The notes under the pieces are model-generated. The model ran no database searches, was not told where the DNA came from, and was given only the letters and a program-made list of their open reading frames with translations. 64,000 nt of DNA from Flagellimonas okinawensis (GTDB lineage: Bacteria > Bacteroidota > Bacteroidia > Flavobacteriales > Flavobacteriaceae). Location: contig NZ_JARFVA010000002.1 of NCBI RefSeq assembly GCF_029194005.1, positions 744,001-808,000 on the forward strand, in the 5' to 3' direction. Positions 25,972-34,356 of this stretch are shown one piece after another. The position numbers and the translations under genes were made by a program. The stretch's first letter is position 1. Every line of letters begins with the position of its first letter.

Positions 25972-28767
25972 TTAAAAGTTCAATATGTAGTCTATAAGGT
26001 TATCGTGGTGTGGAAGGTCGAATTTTTTACGCAGTCTGTAGCGCTTCATTTCCACACTTTTTACCGATATATTGAGCAAAGGTGCTATTTCTTTGGAAGA
26101 AAGGTTCAACCTTAAATATGCACATAATCTGAGGTCGTTGTTCGTTAGGCTATCATGTTTAGTCTTGATCCTTTTTAGAAAATCTTTGTCGGCATTGTTA
26201 AACGCATCCTCAAAGAACTTCCAATCGTCTTCACTATTGATATTACGATCGATCTCTTTGATTACCGATTTTATGTTTTTGTCTTTGTTGGGTACCTCTT
26301 TTAATTGTGATTTTAAGGAAGAAAGGAATTTGTTTTTCTTTACCAAACTCATGGTGGATATGGCCAGCTCACGATTTTTATTGTCAATTTCATTTTGTAG
26401 TTTCTCTGTCTGAATTTGAGCAATACGTTCTTTCTCCTCTAGCTCTCGTCGCTCGAGTTCTTTTTGGTTCTTCTTTATTAGTGATTGTTGTTTTCGTTTG
26501 TAGTAGGACTTGTAAATTCTGTGCACCAGTATAAATAAAGTGAATAGAATAAGAATGTAGATAACAACAGCAATATTGGAGAGGTACCACGGTCGTGATA
26601 TGGTGAAAGTATAGGAAGCTTGGTTTTCACAAATATAATTGCCCACCATCGCCCTTACGGTGAACGTATAATCGCCAAAGGTCAAGTTTTTGAATATGGC
26701 CTCGGAAGATTCGGACCATTCACTCCATTCATCATAGAGATTTTCCATTTTATACTGGTACCGGACTTCTGTGTATTTATCAAATTCTGGTACACTGAAC
26801 TCAAATTTGATGTTGTTGTTCGAATATTTGAACGTGCCTGTTGAGGTAATCGGAGTTTTCGCTAAAAATTCTTGATAACCACCATAATAAATGGAATTGA
26901 TAAATACTTCACTGCTAGATGGTGATACCTTGGTAAGGTCCAATGAAACATATCCGTTCGAACTTCCGATCAAATATTTGTAATCATCTATCTTGGAAAT
27001 GTTCTCAAATCCGGATACCCCCAAGTTGGTCCTGATATCCTGCGGTATGGAAATATTTGAACTACTCAATTTATTGCTCAAGGTACTTTGGGTAACATAT
27101 TGAAGACCTGAATTGGTGAAGAACCACAAACGCTGCTCGGATTTTTCAGGAATAACAATACTTACTTGTCCATTGTTGTTGTCGAGCACCATGGAGGTCA
27201 AGGTACTGTCCACTGTAATGGTCCTATCATTTTTTATGCGATAAATTCCAGTATTGGTCTTATAGTAAATGTTGTTCTCAAAACTAAAAATATTGGAGCT
27301 ATGGCCAAATGGATCCTTGTTCACAACTTGTTTTACCTTTGAGTAATCCGGTTCCAATTCAATAAAATACAAGCCTTTTTGTTCGTGGTTCACGACCACT
27401 TCCAACCCATCCATTTCAAAAAATCGGCTGGAAATATTGAACCCATCAATGGTGTTCCTGAATTGCCATTTGCCCTGTGATTTTTCAAGTATGCTTAGGC
27501 CATTGTAATTGCCCTGCAGCAGTAAGTTGTTTTTACCAGCAATTGGTTTTACAGCCCAAGTTCCGGGGAATGATGAAATTAATTCTGCATTCAAGTTTTC
27601 CAAAACAAAAGTACCGCTGTTATGGCCACAGAAGATAGTGTCGTCCACCAGTTGCAGATTCCAAACCTGTCCCTCTGTCCCCTCGATTATGCGAAAGGTG
27701 TCCTGCGAATCGATTTTTCGATAAAAAAGACCTTGATTGGTCCCCAAGTATAGTATGCCTTCGTGGCTCAATGCGGCATATACCAGCCCCAGATTTCCCA
27801 ATTTATCAACATATTCGTTAAAGGGAGAGTATAGGTTTATTACACTGACACCGTTGTCCAGACCTAACCAAAGATTATTTTCTGAATCTTCAAAAAGGGA
27901 TAAAACAGTATTGTTGTTCAATCCTTTTTCTTGGTCGATATTTTGAATTAAGCTCTTACCATCTGCCGAAATGTGATATAGTCCATTAGAGATACTTCCC
28001 AGAGCAAAAGTTCCATCCTTAAGTTGAATGCTACTATATAGTCTTACATTCAAAGAATCCAAAACCGTATTCCACGGTGTAAGGGTGCCCGAATCGAATC
28101 TGTAAAATTGTGAGCTTTCCGTTATTACGGCAAGTTCATTGTCCAAGGCATATAGACCAACAACGGATTGATCTTTAAATATGGATTCGTTGCTGACCAG
28201 CTCTGCATTTCCGTTTTGAATCGTAAATAGGCCTTCTCCCGCTATTTGGAAATACACATTGTTGTTGACCATACTTAGGTTGGCCTTATCCGAATTGGCT
28301 TTGATCATTTTAAAAGATTTCTCTGCCGTATCGTATATATAAATTCTGTCCAATGATTGGAAGAGAACCCATTGGTCAAGAACCAAAATGTCCCAAAACT
28401 CCTCATCTTCGGCCATGGATATATCCATTTGCTGTGAAAGGGAGTTATATGCCAAATCCCTATTGTCCGTTTTTGTCCAATAGCCAAATTCCCGATAAGA
28501 ACCGGTATATATTTTATTCTCTACCGCTTGTACAGATCTAATGATGGGAGATGTTGGAAGTTTATACTGATGCCATCTACTGCCATCAAATTCCAAAAGA
28601 CTGGTATGGTTTGCAATAAAGATATTCTTGGAGGGAGATTGGGTTATGCCCCAATTTTGGAACTCCCCATTATATTCTTTGGTGGTATAGTTCCGAATAG
28701 GGGGAAGTTCTTGGCCCATTAGGGTTGAACAAAAAAACAACAAGCACAATAGTAAATGGGGCTTCAA
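25972..28767 (-). CDS. Membrane-spanning sensor with Y_Y_Y and LuxR-type DNA-binding domain
   Basis: A one-protein signal system: periplasmic sensor and cytoplasmic DNA-binding domain joined by one membrane helix, without histidine-kinase or receiver domains. No ATG fits; the TTG at 28767 gives a clean signal peptide (MKPHLLLCLLFFCSTLMGQ), with TTG 28776 as alternative. Residues about 25-640 form beta-propeller-like repeats (NNNTVLSLFEDSENNLWLGL is the Reg_prop type). A triple-tyrosine domain follows (VRYQYKMENLYDEWSEWS), then a helix near 730-752 (IAVVIYILILFTLFILVHRI), a long coiled coil, and a C-terminal LuxR/GerE helix-turn-helix (LSSKEIAPLLNISVKSVEMK). Position implies control of the adjacent susC operon, probably induced by beta-glucan oligosaccharides. 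Confidence 0.88.
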   Translation of the reverse strand: MKPHLLLCLLFFCSTLMGQELPPIRNYTTKEYNGEFQNWGITQSPSKNIFIANHTSLLEFDGSRWHQYKLPTSPIIRSVQAVENKIYTGSYREFGYWTKTDNRDLAYNSLSQQMDISMAEDEEFWDILVLDQWVLFQSLDRIYIYDTAEKSFKMIKANSDKANLSMVNNNVYFQIAGEGLFTIQNGNAELVSNESIFKDQSVVGLYALDNELAVITESSQFYRFDSGTLTPWNTVLDSLNVRLYSSIQLKDGTFALGSISNGLYHISADGKSLIQNIDQEKGLNNNTVLSLFEDSENNLWLGLDNGVSVINLYSPFNEYVDKLGNLGLVYAALSHEGILYLGTNQGLFYRKIDSQDTFRIIEGTEGQVWNLQLVDDTIFCGHNSGTFVLENLNAELISSFPGTWAVKPIAGKNNLLLQGNYNGLSILEKSQGKWQFRNTIDGFNISSRFFEMDGLEVVVNHEQKGLYFIELEPDYSKVKQVVNKDPFGHSSNIFSFENNIYYKTNTGIYRIKNDRTITVDSTLTSMVLDNNNGQVSIVIPEKSEQRLWFFTNSGLQYVTQSTLSNKLSSSNISIPQDIRTNLGVSGFENISKIDDYKYLIGSSNGYVSLDLTKVSPSSSEVFINSIYYGGYQEFLAKTPITSTGTFKYSNNNIKFEFSVPEFDKYTEVRYQYKMENLYDEWSEWSESSEAIFKNLTFGDYTFTVRAMVGNYICENQASYTFTISRPWYLSNIAVVIYILILFTLFILVHRIYKSYYKRKQQSLIKKNQKELERRELEEKERIAQIQTEKLQNEIDNKNRELAISTMSLVKKNKFLSSLKSQLKEVPNKDKNIKSVIKEIDRNINSEDDWKFFEDAFNNADKDFLKRIKTKHDSLTNNDLRLCAYLRLNLSSKEIAPLLNISVKSVEMKRYRLRKKFDLPHHDNLIDYILNF

Positions 28768-28862
28768 ACTGAACAATTTTTATGGACAAGGCAACTTGCC
28801 AAGGATAAAGTTAAGCACTAAAATTAAAATCAGCCTTTTAAATCAAAGTGGGACATAAAAAA

Positions 28863-28887
28863 TCAAGGGGCAGTGGATGCCCCTTGA
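28863..28887 (-). terminator. Terminator region after the regulator-facing spacer (outer-membrane gene side)
   Basis: TCAAGGGGC at 28863-28871 and GCCCCTTGA at 28879-28887 make a perfect nine-base stem with a seven-base loop. On the minus strand it is followed by a TTTTTT run (bases 28857-28862), so it ends transcripts arriving from the outer-membrane-protein gene at 28906. Confidence 0.9.
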
Positions 28888-28905
28888 GTTGTTTTAGGTG
28901 TTTTG

Positions 28906-29763
28906 CTATTTATGTTTTGGTTCCCAAATAAGCCTTAAAAACGAACTGAACCGCTCATTTTCCCTATTTACAGGTATACCGGCTATAATACCGATCATCA
29001 TGTTGTCGGCAATGCCCAGTCGCATTTGTGGTCGCATGGTCATATCAAAATCGCTGCTTTCCCAGGTTTTATTGAACTCCACACCTATAAAGTTCCGAGT
29101 TCCAGGAATCATATAATGGAAACTGGTATTTACATCATAAGCTGTATGGACTTCGCCACTTTGGTATTCGTGACCGATCATGGGCCCTGTGTACACCAAG
29201 GAATGGAAATTGTTTCCCCAACGCTTGGCAATCACTAAAAACGGATTATATACATTTCCCGATATCAATGGTTTTCCAAAGTTTCTAAAATCGGAGAGCT
29301 CGAACTCATTTATATAGCCGATGGCCATGGATGTTGCCATCCGCTCATTTACAAAAAACGACCACTGTGTGGCGATCTTGATACTGTTCAAGCTGTTCGA
29401 AGGTGTTAGAGTATCTCCATTGCCACTTAGGGGAGAGTAAAATGTAAAAGGTAGTTCCACTTCTAACCCCAACCTGTCCATTGGAGCCCATTCGTACTCT
29501 ATCAACGCTTCATAAGAGTCAAAGGTGAGTTCGTCGGTCAAACCAATCCCCAAGTTCCATTCTCTTTCCCCTTTTCGGGCACCTAGATCGCGTATAAGAT
29601 CTATGTACAGGGGTTCGGCATGTAATACCTTGGCAGGTTGTTTCTTGTCCTCGACCTGAGCAATATACAGGCTGTCTTTTTCCGTTTTACTGATTTGGGC
29701 AAAGGATAGGGTGGATGATGCCAATAGCATGATCGGCATCAAAAAAAATATGTTTTTTTTCAT
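28906..29763 (-). CDS. Outer-membrane beta-barrel-like protein of unknown function
   Basis: Exported 285-residue protein with a signal peptide (MKKNIFFLMPIMLLASSTLSFAQ). A near-invariant segment near the N-terminus of the mature protein (HAEPLYIDLIRDLGARKGE) is one I associate with a family widespread in Flavobacteriia, sometimes misnamed as a purine-synthesis enzyme; no such domain is visible. The rest is made of alternating amphipathic strands (WNLGIGLTDELTFDSYEALI, EVELPFTFYSPLSG, FDMTMRPQMRLGIADNMMIG) and ends in an aromatic-rich strand (SSFLRLIWEPKHK), as in small outer-membrane barrels. Function is unknown. A terminator follows, and the 129-residue gene upstream is 79 bases away on the same strand. 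Confidence 0.7.
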   Translation of the reverse strand: MKKNIFFLMPIMLLASSTLSFAQISKTEKDSLYIAQVEDKKQPAKVLHAEPLYIDLIRDLGARKGEREWNLGIGLTDELTFDSYEALIEYEWAPMDRLGLEVELPFTFYSPLSGNGDTLTPSNSLNSIKIATQWSFFVNERMATSMAIGYINEFELSDFRNFGKPLISGNVYNPFLVIAKRWGNNFHSLVYTGPMIGHEYQSGEVHTAYDVNTSFHYMIPGTRNFIGVEFNKTWESSDFDMTMRPQMRLGIADNMMIGIIAGIPVNRENERFSSFLRLIWEPKHK

Positions 29764-29842
29764 GTGTTTTGATTTATTCGTTGAAAATGTAGCATCCCCG
29801 AGCCTTATTTAAATAAGGAAGGGCATTTGTGAAAGGAATAAA

Positions 29843-30232
29843 TCAAACTTCGGGGGGCGGAGTGTCTTTTTGATAATGGTGTTGGATCAGCTCCGATGGG
29901 TATTCGGGGAACTTTTTTTTCTTTCTGTATGAGAGCATGATATTTGCTTCCGGACCAGCATCAGTAAAGAAGGTCAGCTGTATTTTAAAACTGCTGCCTC
30001 CATTGTGGTCTTCCTTGTCAGGGTCATCGTATTCTACGAAAACATCACCAAGTCCCATTACTTTTTCCACTAAGATCTCTATAACACTCTCTTGATCGTT
30101 GATGGATAGGTTTTCAGGAATGTAATCGGGGTACCTGTCCGGGGAGTCCACACTTACGTTCAATAGGTAGAGTCCCATTAAACACCAGAAATATTTTATT
30201 AAGGAGCTATTTCGTAAAAAGCGCATCACCAT
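29843..30232 (-). CDS. Small hypothetical protein, likely membrane-anchored
   Basis: Unrecognised 129-residue protein. A single hydrophobic N-terminal stretch (YFWCLMGLYLLNVSVDSP) may be a signal anchor or uncleaved signal. The body holds LSINDQESVIEILVEKVMGL, an acidic Asp/Glu-rich loop (EYDDPDKEDHNGG) and a Lys-rich C-terminal part (SYRKKKKFPEYPSELIQH) ending TPPPEV. It lies six bases after the MFS gene and 79 before the barrel-like gene, so all three may be one transcript. Composition and clean frame favour a real gene; no function can be given. Confidence 0.65.
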   Translation of the reverse strand: MVMRFLRNSSLIKYFWCLMGLYLLNVSVDSPDRYPDYIPENLSINDQESVIEILVEKVMGLGDVFVEYDDPDKEDHNGGSSFKIQLTFFTDAGPEANIMLSYRKKKKFPEYPSELIQHHYQKDTPPPEV

Positions 30233-30238
30233 GTAAAA

Positions 30239-31435
30239 CTACGATTCTTTTTTTCTTTTGGAATGTTTGTCCATATAAAGAATTGCAATTCCAATACACG
30301 CCCCGATGCAGGCCAGAATGCCTCCGACAACGCTGGCATAATTGAATCCGAGTCCATATACCATGGGAAGGCCACCAAAATAAGCTCCCGATGCATTACC
30401 CATGTTAAAGGCACTTTGGTTCATTGATGAGCCTAGTTTTTCTGCTCCTTTAGCCGCTTTTATTATGGCTATTTGGATAGGGGCCGTAATTGAAAAAGTA
30501 ATTACGCCTACGATAAAGCTCAATATAAAAATAGCAATGTCACTACTGGCAAAAATGGCATTCAGTATTAGAATGGTAGTCATGCAAAGCATGCTTAGAA
30601 CAACAGATTTTACTGGATTGAGTATTTCCACCATCCGAGCGCCAAGAAAGTTACCGAAGAACATACCAAGTCCAGCAACGATCATTACGTATCCAACATT
30701 GGCTTCAGGCAGTTTGGTTACATTGATTACCAGTGGGGCAATGTAGCTATACCAAGCAAAAAAGCCTCCAGTGCCCACAGTGGTCAAAACTATTAGTGCC
30801 CATAATTTTTTGTTCCTTAACCCTGGTGAAGCACCTTGGGTCTGAGGACTGTCCGCTTCCTCCAATTCCTTTTTAGGCATCCAAAAATATAAACTTGCCA
30901 GTGTGGCTATACCTGCAAAGCCTACAAGTATAAAGGAATAGCTCCAGTGTAATTCCTGACCAATGTACGTGCCCAAAGGAACCCCTAAGATATTGGCAAC
31001 GGTTAATCCAGAAAACATAATGGCCATGGCCTGTGCTGCCTTATCCGGTTTTGCCAGATAGCCGGAGACAACCGCACCAATGCCAAAAAATGCACCATGT
31101 GGCATTCCCGATAAAAATCGGAATAGCATCATGATCCAATAATTTGGTGAAAACGCAGATAGCGTGTTAAAGAGGGTAAACCATAACATTAAGAACAGTA
31201 ATGTTCTTTTGGGATTGAGGTTGTTTGTGATGCGGGCCATTATTGGAGCGCCCACCACAACGCCAAGTGCATAAATTGCAATGAAATGGCCAGCTTTTGG
31301 GATTGATATTTCCAAGGAATTGGCAATATTGGGCAAAATTCCCATGATAACGAATTCCGTAAGTCCAATTCCAAAACCGCCTATGGCGAGGGATAAAAGT
31401 GCTTTTTTGTTGGTTGATCGTGAAGTGTTGTTCAA
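30239..31435 (-). CDS. MFS transporter, AraJ/DHA1-type exporter
   Basis: Inner-membrane major-facilitator protein with about 12 helices. The first helix reads ALLSLAIGGFGIGLTEFVIM, followed by the DHA1-type motif region between helices 2 and 3 (VGAPIMARITNNLNPKRTLL). Helix 5 carries the antiporter motif region (VANILGVPLGTYIGQELHW). Such proteins export sugars, amino acids or drugs; the substrate is not evident. The open frame starts with TTG at 31456, but that codon lies inside a TACCTTTG promoter box, so translation must begin later; TTG at 31435 (MNNTSRSTNKKALL) is the best choice. It is next to, but not part of, the second SusC/SusD locus. Confidence 0.85.
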   Translation of the reverse strand: MNNTSRSTNKKALLSLAIGGFGIGLTEFVIMGILPNIANSLEISIPKAGHFIAIYALGVVVGAPIMARITNNLNPKRTLLFLMLWFTLFNTLSAFSPNYWIMMLFRFLSGMPHGAFFGIGAVVSGYLAKPDKAAQAMAIMFSGLTVANILGVPLGTYIGQELHWSYSFILVGFAGIATLASLYFWMPKKELEEADSPQTQGASPGLRNKKLWALIVLTTVGTGGFFAWYSYIAPLVINVTKLPEANVGYVMIVAGLGMFFGNFLGARMVEILNPVKSVVLSMLCMTTILILNAIFASSDIAIFILSFIVGVITFSITAPIQIAIIKAAKGAEKLGSSMNQSAFNMGNASGAYFGGLPMVYGLGFNYASVVGGILACIGACIGIAILYMDKHSKRKKES

Positions 31436-31453
31436 GCTTGTTTTCTTAAGGTG

Positions 31454-31486
31454 CAAAGGTACATCCTAAAGAATGAAGGGAGCACA
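31454..31486 (-). promoter_or_regulatory. Promoter of the MFS gene (decides its start)
   Basis: On the minus strand: TTG (31486-31484), 22-base spacer, TACCTTTG (31461-31454), an exact TAnnTTTG match. Transcription should begin near 31447, inside the longest open frame, which rules out the first possible start codon at 31456. Confidence 0.5.
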
Positions 31487-31787
31487 AGGATTTTTACTTA
31501 ATTCTATTATGTATTACCCTGTAAAAATTAAAACAGCCTTGAAGATTGGACTAATTCAAATACACTCAAAAAATGAAACAAATAACTTTTGAAAGGATAT
31601 TTTCGGGATCAAGGCTGTTTGTAAGAGGATTATGTTTTATATCCACTAAACTACATTGGTCTCCGTATTTTTTGGGAAATCCTCAACTACAAGTACCATT
31701 CCCGTTATATTAGAACCATATTTAGTAAAACGTAAAAGGCCCGATCCAATGGATCCGGGCCTTTTATTGAACAATATGTAAAAAAAA
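31457..31787. other. Intergenic region with long inverted repeat and terminator
   Basis: This 331-base gap holds the MFS promoter, a 12-base perfect inverted repeat (AAACAGCCTTGA at 31531-31542 and TCAAGGCTGTTT at 31609-31620, 66 bases apart) and the terminator of the lipoprotein gene (31734-31765). I see no further gene. Confidence 0.6.
31734..31765 (-). terminator. Terminator of the second SusC/SusD operon
   Basis: AAAAGGCCCGATCC at 31734-31747 pairs with GGATCCGGGCCTTTT at 31751-31765 (one bulged C). On the minus strand it ends in a T-run. It lies 23 bases after the stop of the small lipoprotein gene. Confidence 0.9.
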
Positions 31788-32588
31788 TCAATTGATACAG
31801 GGGGCAGGATTAGGGCCAAACGGACCTAATACCTCACCATCCGGTGTTTCAATCGTGTAGACATGCTCTTCTTCAAAAGCTCCACTGGTGTATGAGATTA
31901 CTAAAGAGCCCGTACCTTCTGGGACATCCACGTTAAATGTGGCGGCGTCACCTGCGGTAAAGGTATAGTCCGTAGCTACACCATCAATTTCAAACGTTAC
32001 AAAGGCACCGTCCCATCCATCTCCGAACAGGTCTTGCATTTCTATGACCCAGGTTCCCGGTACCGTAGTTCCGGAAATAGGAGAGCATTTTACCAAAACT
32101 ATAAAATTGAATGCCTGCAATTGTTCCGGTTGTCCGGTTACAGTGGCGCTATAGTTTTCTGCGGTGGTTTCCCTTCCGTCAACACCAGTGGATTTTCCTA
32201 AGAACCTTATAAAATCCCCACCGGAAATGTCATCCACGGTAATCCCGAGCGCACTTGCTATATCGGTGTATGGAATGGAAATATCACTGGGGAAATCTGT
32301 TATGGTGGCCAATTGTACCGTGTCGGAAGATACACCGCCCGATTCCAAGGTAACGCTGAGTTCCCATGAAGCCACATTGTCGCTAGGGTCATCCACTGTT
32401 CCAGATAAGGATGAGGTGGCCAAATCGCCTTTGGCAACAATAGTTTCGTCCAACAGAATTCGAACGTAAGGAGCCGCGGAATCTTCCAGTTCGAATACAT
32501 TGAGCGGGTTTTTATCCTTGTCCTCGCATGCCGCAATTCCCAAAGTCAGGAGAACAAGACCGAATATATATTTAAAATTACTTTTCAT
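31788..32588 (-). CDS. Small lipoprotein linked to SusC/SusD (SusE-like position)
   Basis: Outer-membrane lipoprotein of 266 aa; lipobox IAAC (Cys20). Two beta-rich parts can be seen: an N-terminal domain with SGTVDDPSDNVASWELSVTL, and a C-terminal domain with WVIEMQDLFGDGWDGAFVTF, where the DGWDGA turn resembles a small sandwich domain found in surface proteins of Bacteroidota. It fills the place of a SusE-type surface binding protein, last in the susC-susD operon and 22 bases after susD. The ligand is unknown. Confidence 0.7.
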   Translation of the reverse strand: MKSNFKYIFGLVLLTLGIAACEDKDKNPLNVFELEDSAAPYVRILLDETIVAKGDLATSSLSGTVDDPSDNVASWELSVTLESGGVSSDTVQLATITDFPSDISIPYTDIASALGITVDDISGGDFIRFLGKSTGVDGRETTAENYSATVTGQPEQLQAFNFIVLVKCSPISGTTVPGTWVIEMQDLFGDGWDGAFVTFEIDGVATDYTFTAGDAATFNVDVPEGTGSLVISYTSGAFEEEHVYTIETPDGEVLGPFGPNPAPCIN

Positions 32589-32610
32589 CTGTATTGTTTT
32601 TAATTATGAA

Positions 32611-34326
32611 TCAATCAACGAATCCTTCGGAGTTGGTATCCCAGAACACAGGAGTACTCGGAGCACTTTTCTGTGTAATATTGGTGTTGCTGTCCGCAGC
32701 AGTTTGTGAATACCACATTGATCTTAGGAATGGTCCTGGATCACTTGTGGTAAATGCTGGAGTTAGGTTATCCGGTTGACCGGTTCTTCTATAGGTGTTG
32801 TATGCCTCGATTCCATTGCACCAAAGGGCTATAAAATATTGCTCTGCAATGATGCGGAGCTTGTCCGTGTCGTCACCGGCATCATAGTTGGCCAATATTT
32901 CAGCTACATGATTATCAATGGCCGTTGAAGTCGGTACAAATCCGGAGCCGCTTGCCAAGGATGATCCAAAGTTTGTTACGGTACCAATGGATTGTCTTAT
33001 TCCTGTTTCCAGATAATCTCTAGCGCTACCTGTGGTATTCAGTGTCAAGGCCGCTTCGGACAACATAAAATAAGTGTAGGAAGACATAAGTATGGGCGAG
33101 ATGCCAGCTCCTGCCAACCCTTCGCTTACCGCACCGGAACCGGACACGTTTCTATAGGAATTGTCATCGAACGGTCCTCCAACCGGGTAGGTTCCATGTA
33201 ATGTCCTAAAGGCATCATCTGGCGGAATACCATCGTCATCCAAGTGGTTTCTTCCCCAATAGCCGCTTAAACCATTGGTGGCCGGTACCAGGCAATAAGG
33301 CTCGGAGGGATCCCACCAGGCAGGTAGGGAAATTTCGGTGACACATTCCTTGGTGACCACATCGGCACCTGAGAAATCCTCTTGTTGACGGTAAAAGTAA
33401 TATCTGATCCTAGGATCGGGCTCACTGTATTGATTGGCCATCAGGTTCATGTAATAATTACTGGTGTAGAAATCTGAACTTGGCCCAGCCCCATCATAAT
33501 TTGCATCAAAATATGGATGTCTACTATCTGGCGAGGCATTGTTGGTGCCCCATTGAAAGAAGAAATCGTCCGATGCGTCCAAAATCAATTGGTTCCCGCT
33601 GATCAACTCATTGATACGGGCTGTAGAAACCGATGCGCCAAAACCATCTGCACTGGCCAAGCGGGTTTGCAAGTACAGTTTTAGTCGCATGGTATTGGCT
33701 ACTTTTCTCCATTGGCTTTCATCACCATTATAAAAAAGATCATCTGTTGGCAGGGCAGTTTCGTTCTTGTTCAAATTGGCGATGGCTTCTATCAATAATT
33801 GATCTGCAGCTTGATAAATGGAAGCTCCCGAATCAACGGAAGGGTTAAGGATACCTTCTCCACCCGAAACTGCTTCAGAATACGGAACATCACCAAAGAA
33901 GTCCACCATGGACATCATAATATATGCTTCCAAAATCTGCCCTATGGCAATATGGGTGTGCTGTTCAGCTTCTTCCGCCAATGGGTTCATTGTTCTGATA
34001 TCTATCAACGCCCTTGCATAAACATTGTCCCAAACCCTATCAAAATCCGATGGGTCGTAGTTCTCACGGTAGGTAGGCCCAAATCCGTGTTGCATTCTAA
34101 CGGGTTCCATTCCAAATTGGCTAAGGCCATTTTCGTTTCGACCTTCTTCGCCAGAATGTATTTGAGCTGTCATAAGCTGAATTTGATTCAGAAAGAAATC
34201 AACACTCGCTTGCGACGGGTTTAATGCATTCGGACTCTCCACAACATCCAAGGATGTGGTCTCACAGCCCAACATGATAGTCAGTGCAGCGATTACGAGA
34301 CTTAGTATATTTGATATTTTTTTCAT
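32611..34326 (-). CDS. SusD/RagB family lipoprotein (SusD-like_2 type)
   Basis: Surface binding subunit of the second SusC/SusD pair. Lipobox MLGC gives lipidated Cys21; the mature start TTSLDVVESPNALNPSQAS is typical of the SusD-like_2 branch, which often serves peptides or non-glycan nutrients as well as glycans. Further features are the helix ARALIDIRTMNPLAEEAE, QILEAYIMMSMVDFFGDVPYSEA and the C-terminal EQYFIALWCNGIEAYNTYRR. 571 aa. The gene is 30 bases after its susC partner. No CAZyme or peptidase is encoded in this operon, so the substrate cannot be inferred. Confidence 0.92.
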   Translation of the reverse strand: MKKISNILSLVIAALTIMLGCETTSLDVVESPNALNPSQASVDFFLNQIQLMTAQIHSGEEGRNENGLSQFGMEPVRMQHGFGPTYRENYDPSDFDRVWDNVYARALIDIRTMNPLAEEAEQHTHIAIGQILEAYIMMSMVDFFGDVPYSEAVSGGEGILNPSVDSGASIYQAADQLLIEAIANLNKNETALPTDDLFYNGDESQWRKVANTMRLKLYLQTRLASADGFGASVSTARINELISGNQLILDASDDFFFQWGTNNASPDSRHPYFDANYDGAGPSSDFYTSNYYMNLMANQYSEPDPRIRYYFYRQQEDFSGADVVTKECVTEISLPAWWDPSEPYCLVPATNGLSGYWGRNHLDDDGIPPDDAFRTLHGTYPVGGPFDDNSYRNVSGSGAVSEGLAGAGISPILMSSYTYFMLSEAALTLNTTGSARDYLETGIRQSIGTVTNFGSSLASGSGFVPTSTAIDNHVAEILANYDAGDDTDKLRIIAEQYFIALWCNGIEAYNTYRRTGQPDNLTPAFTTSDPGPFLRSMWYSQTAADSNTNITQKSAPSTPVFWDTNSEGFVD

Positions 34327-34356
34327 AATATATTTTTTGATTCTAGTTAGCTGCTA

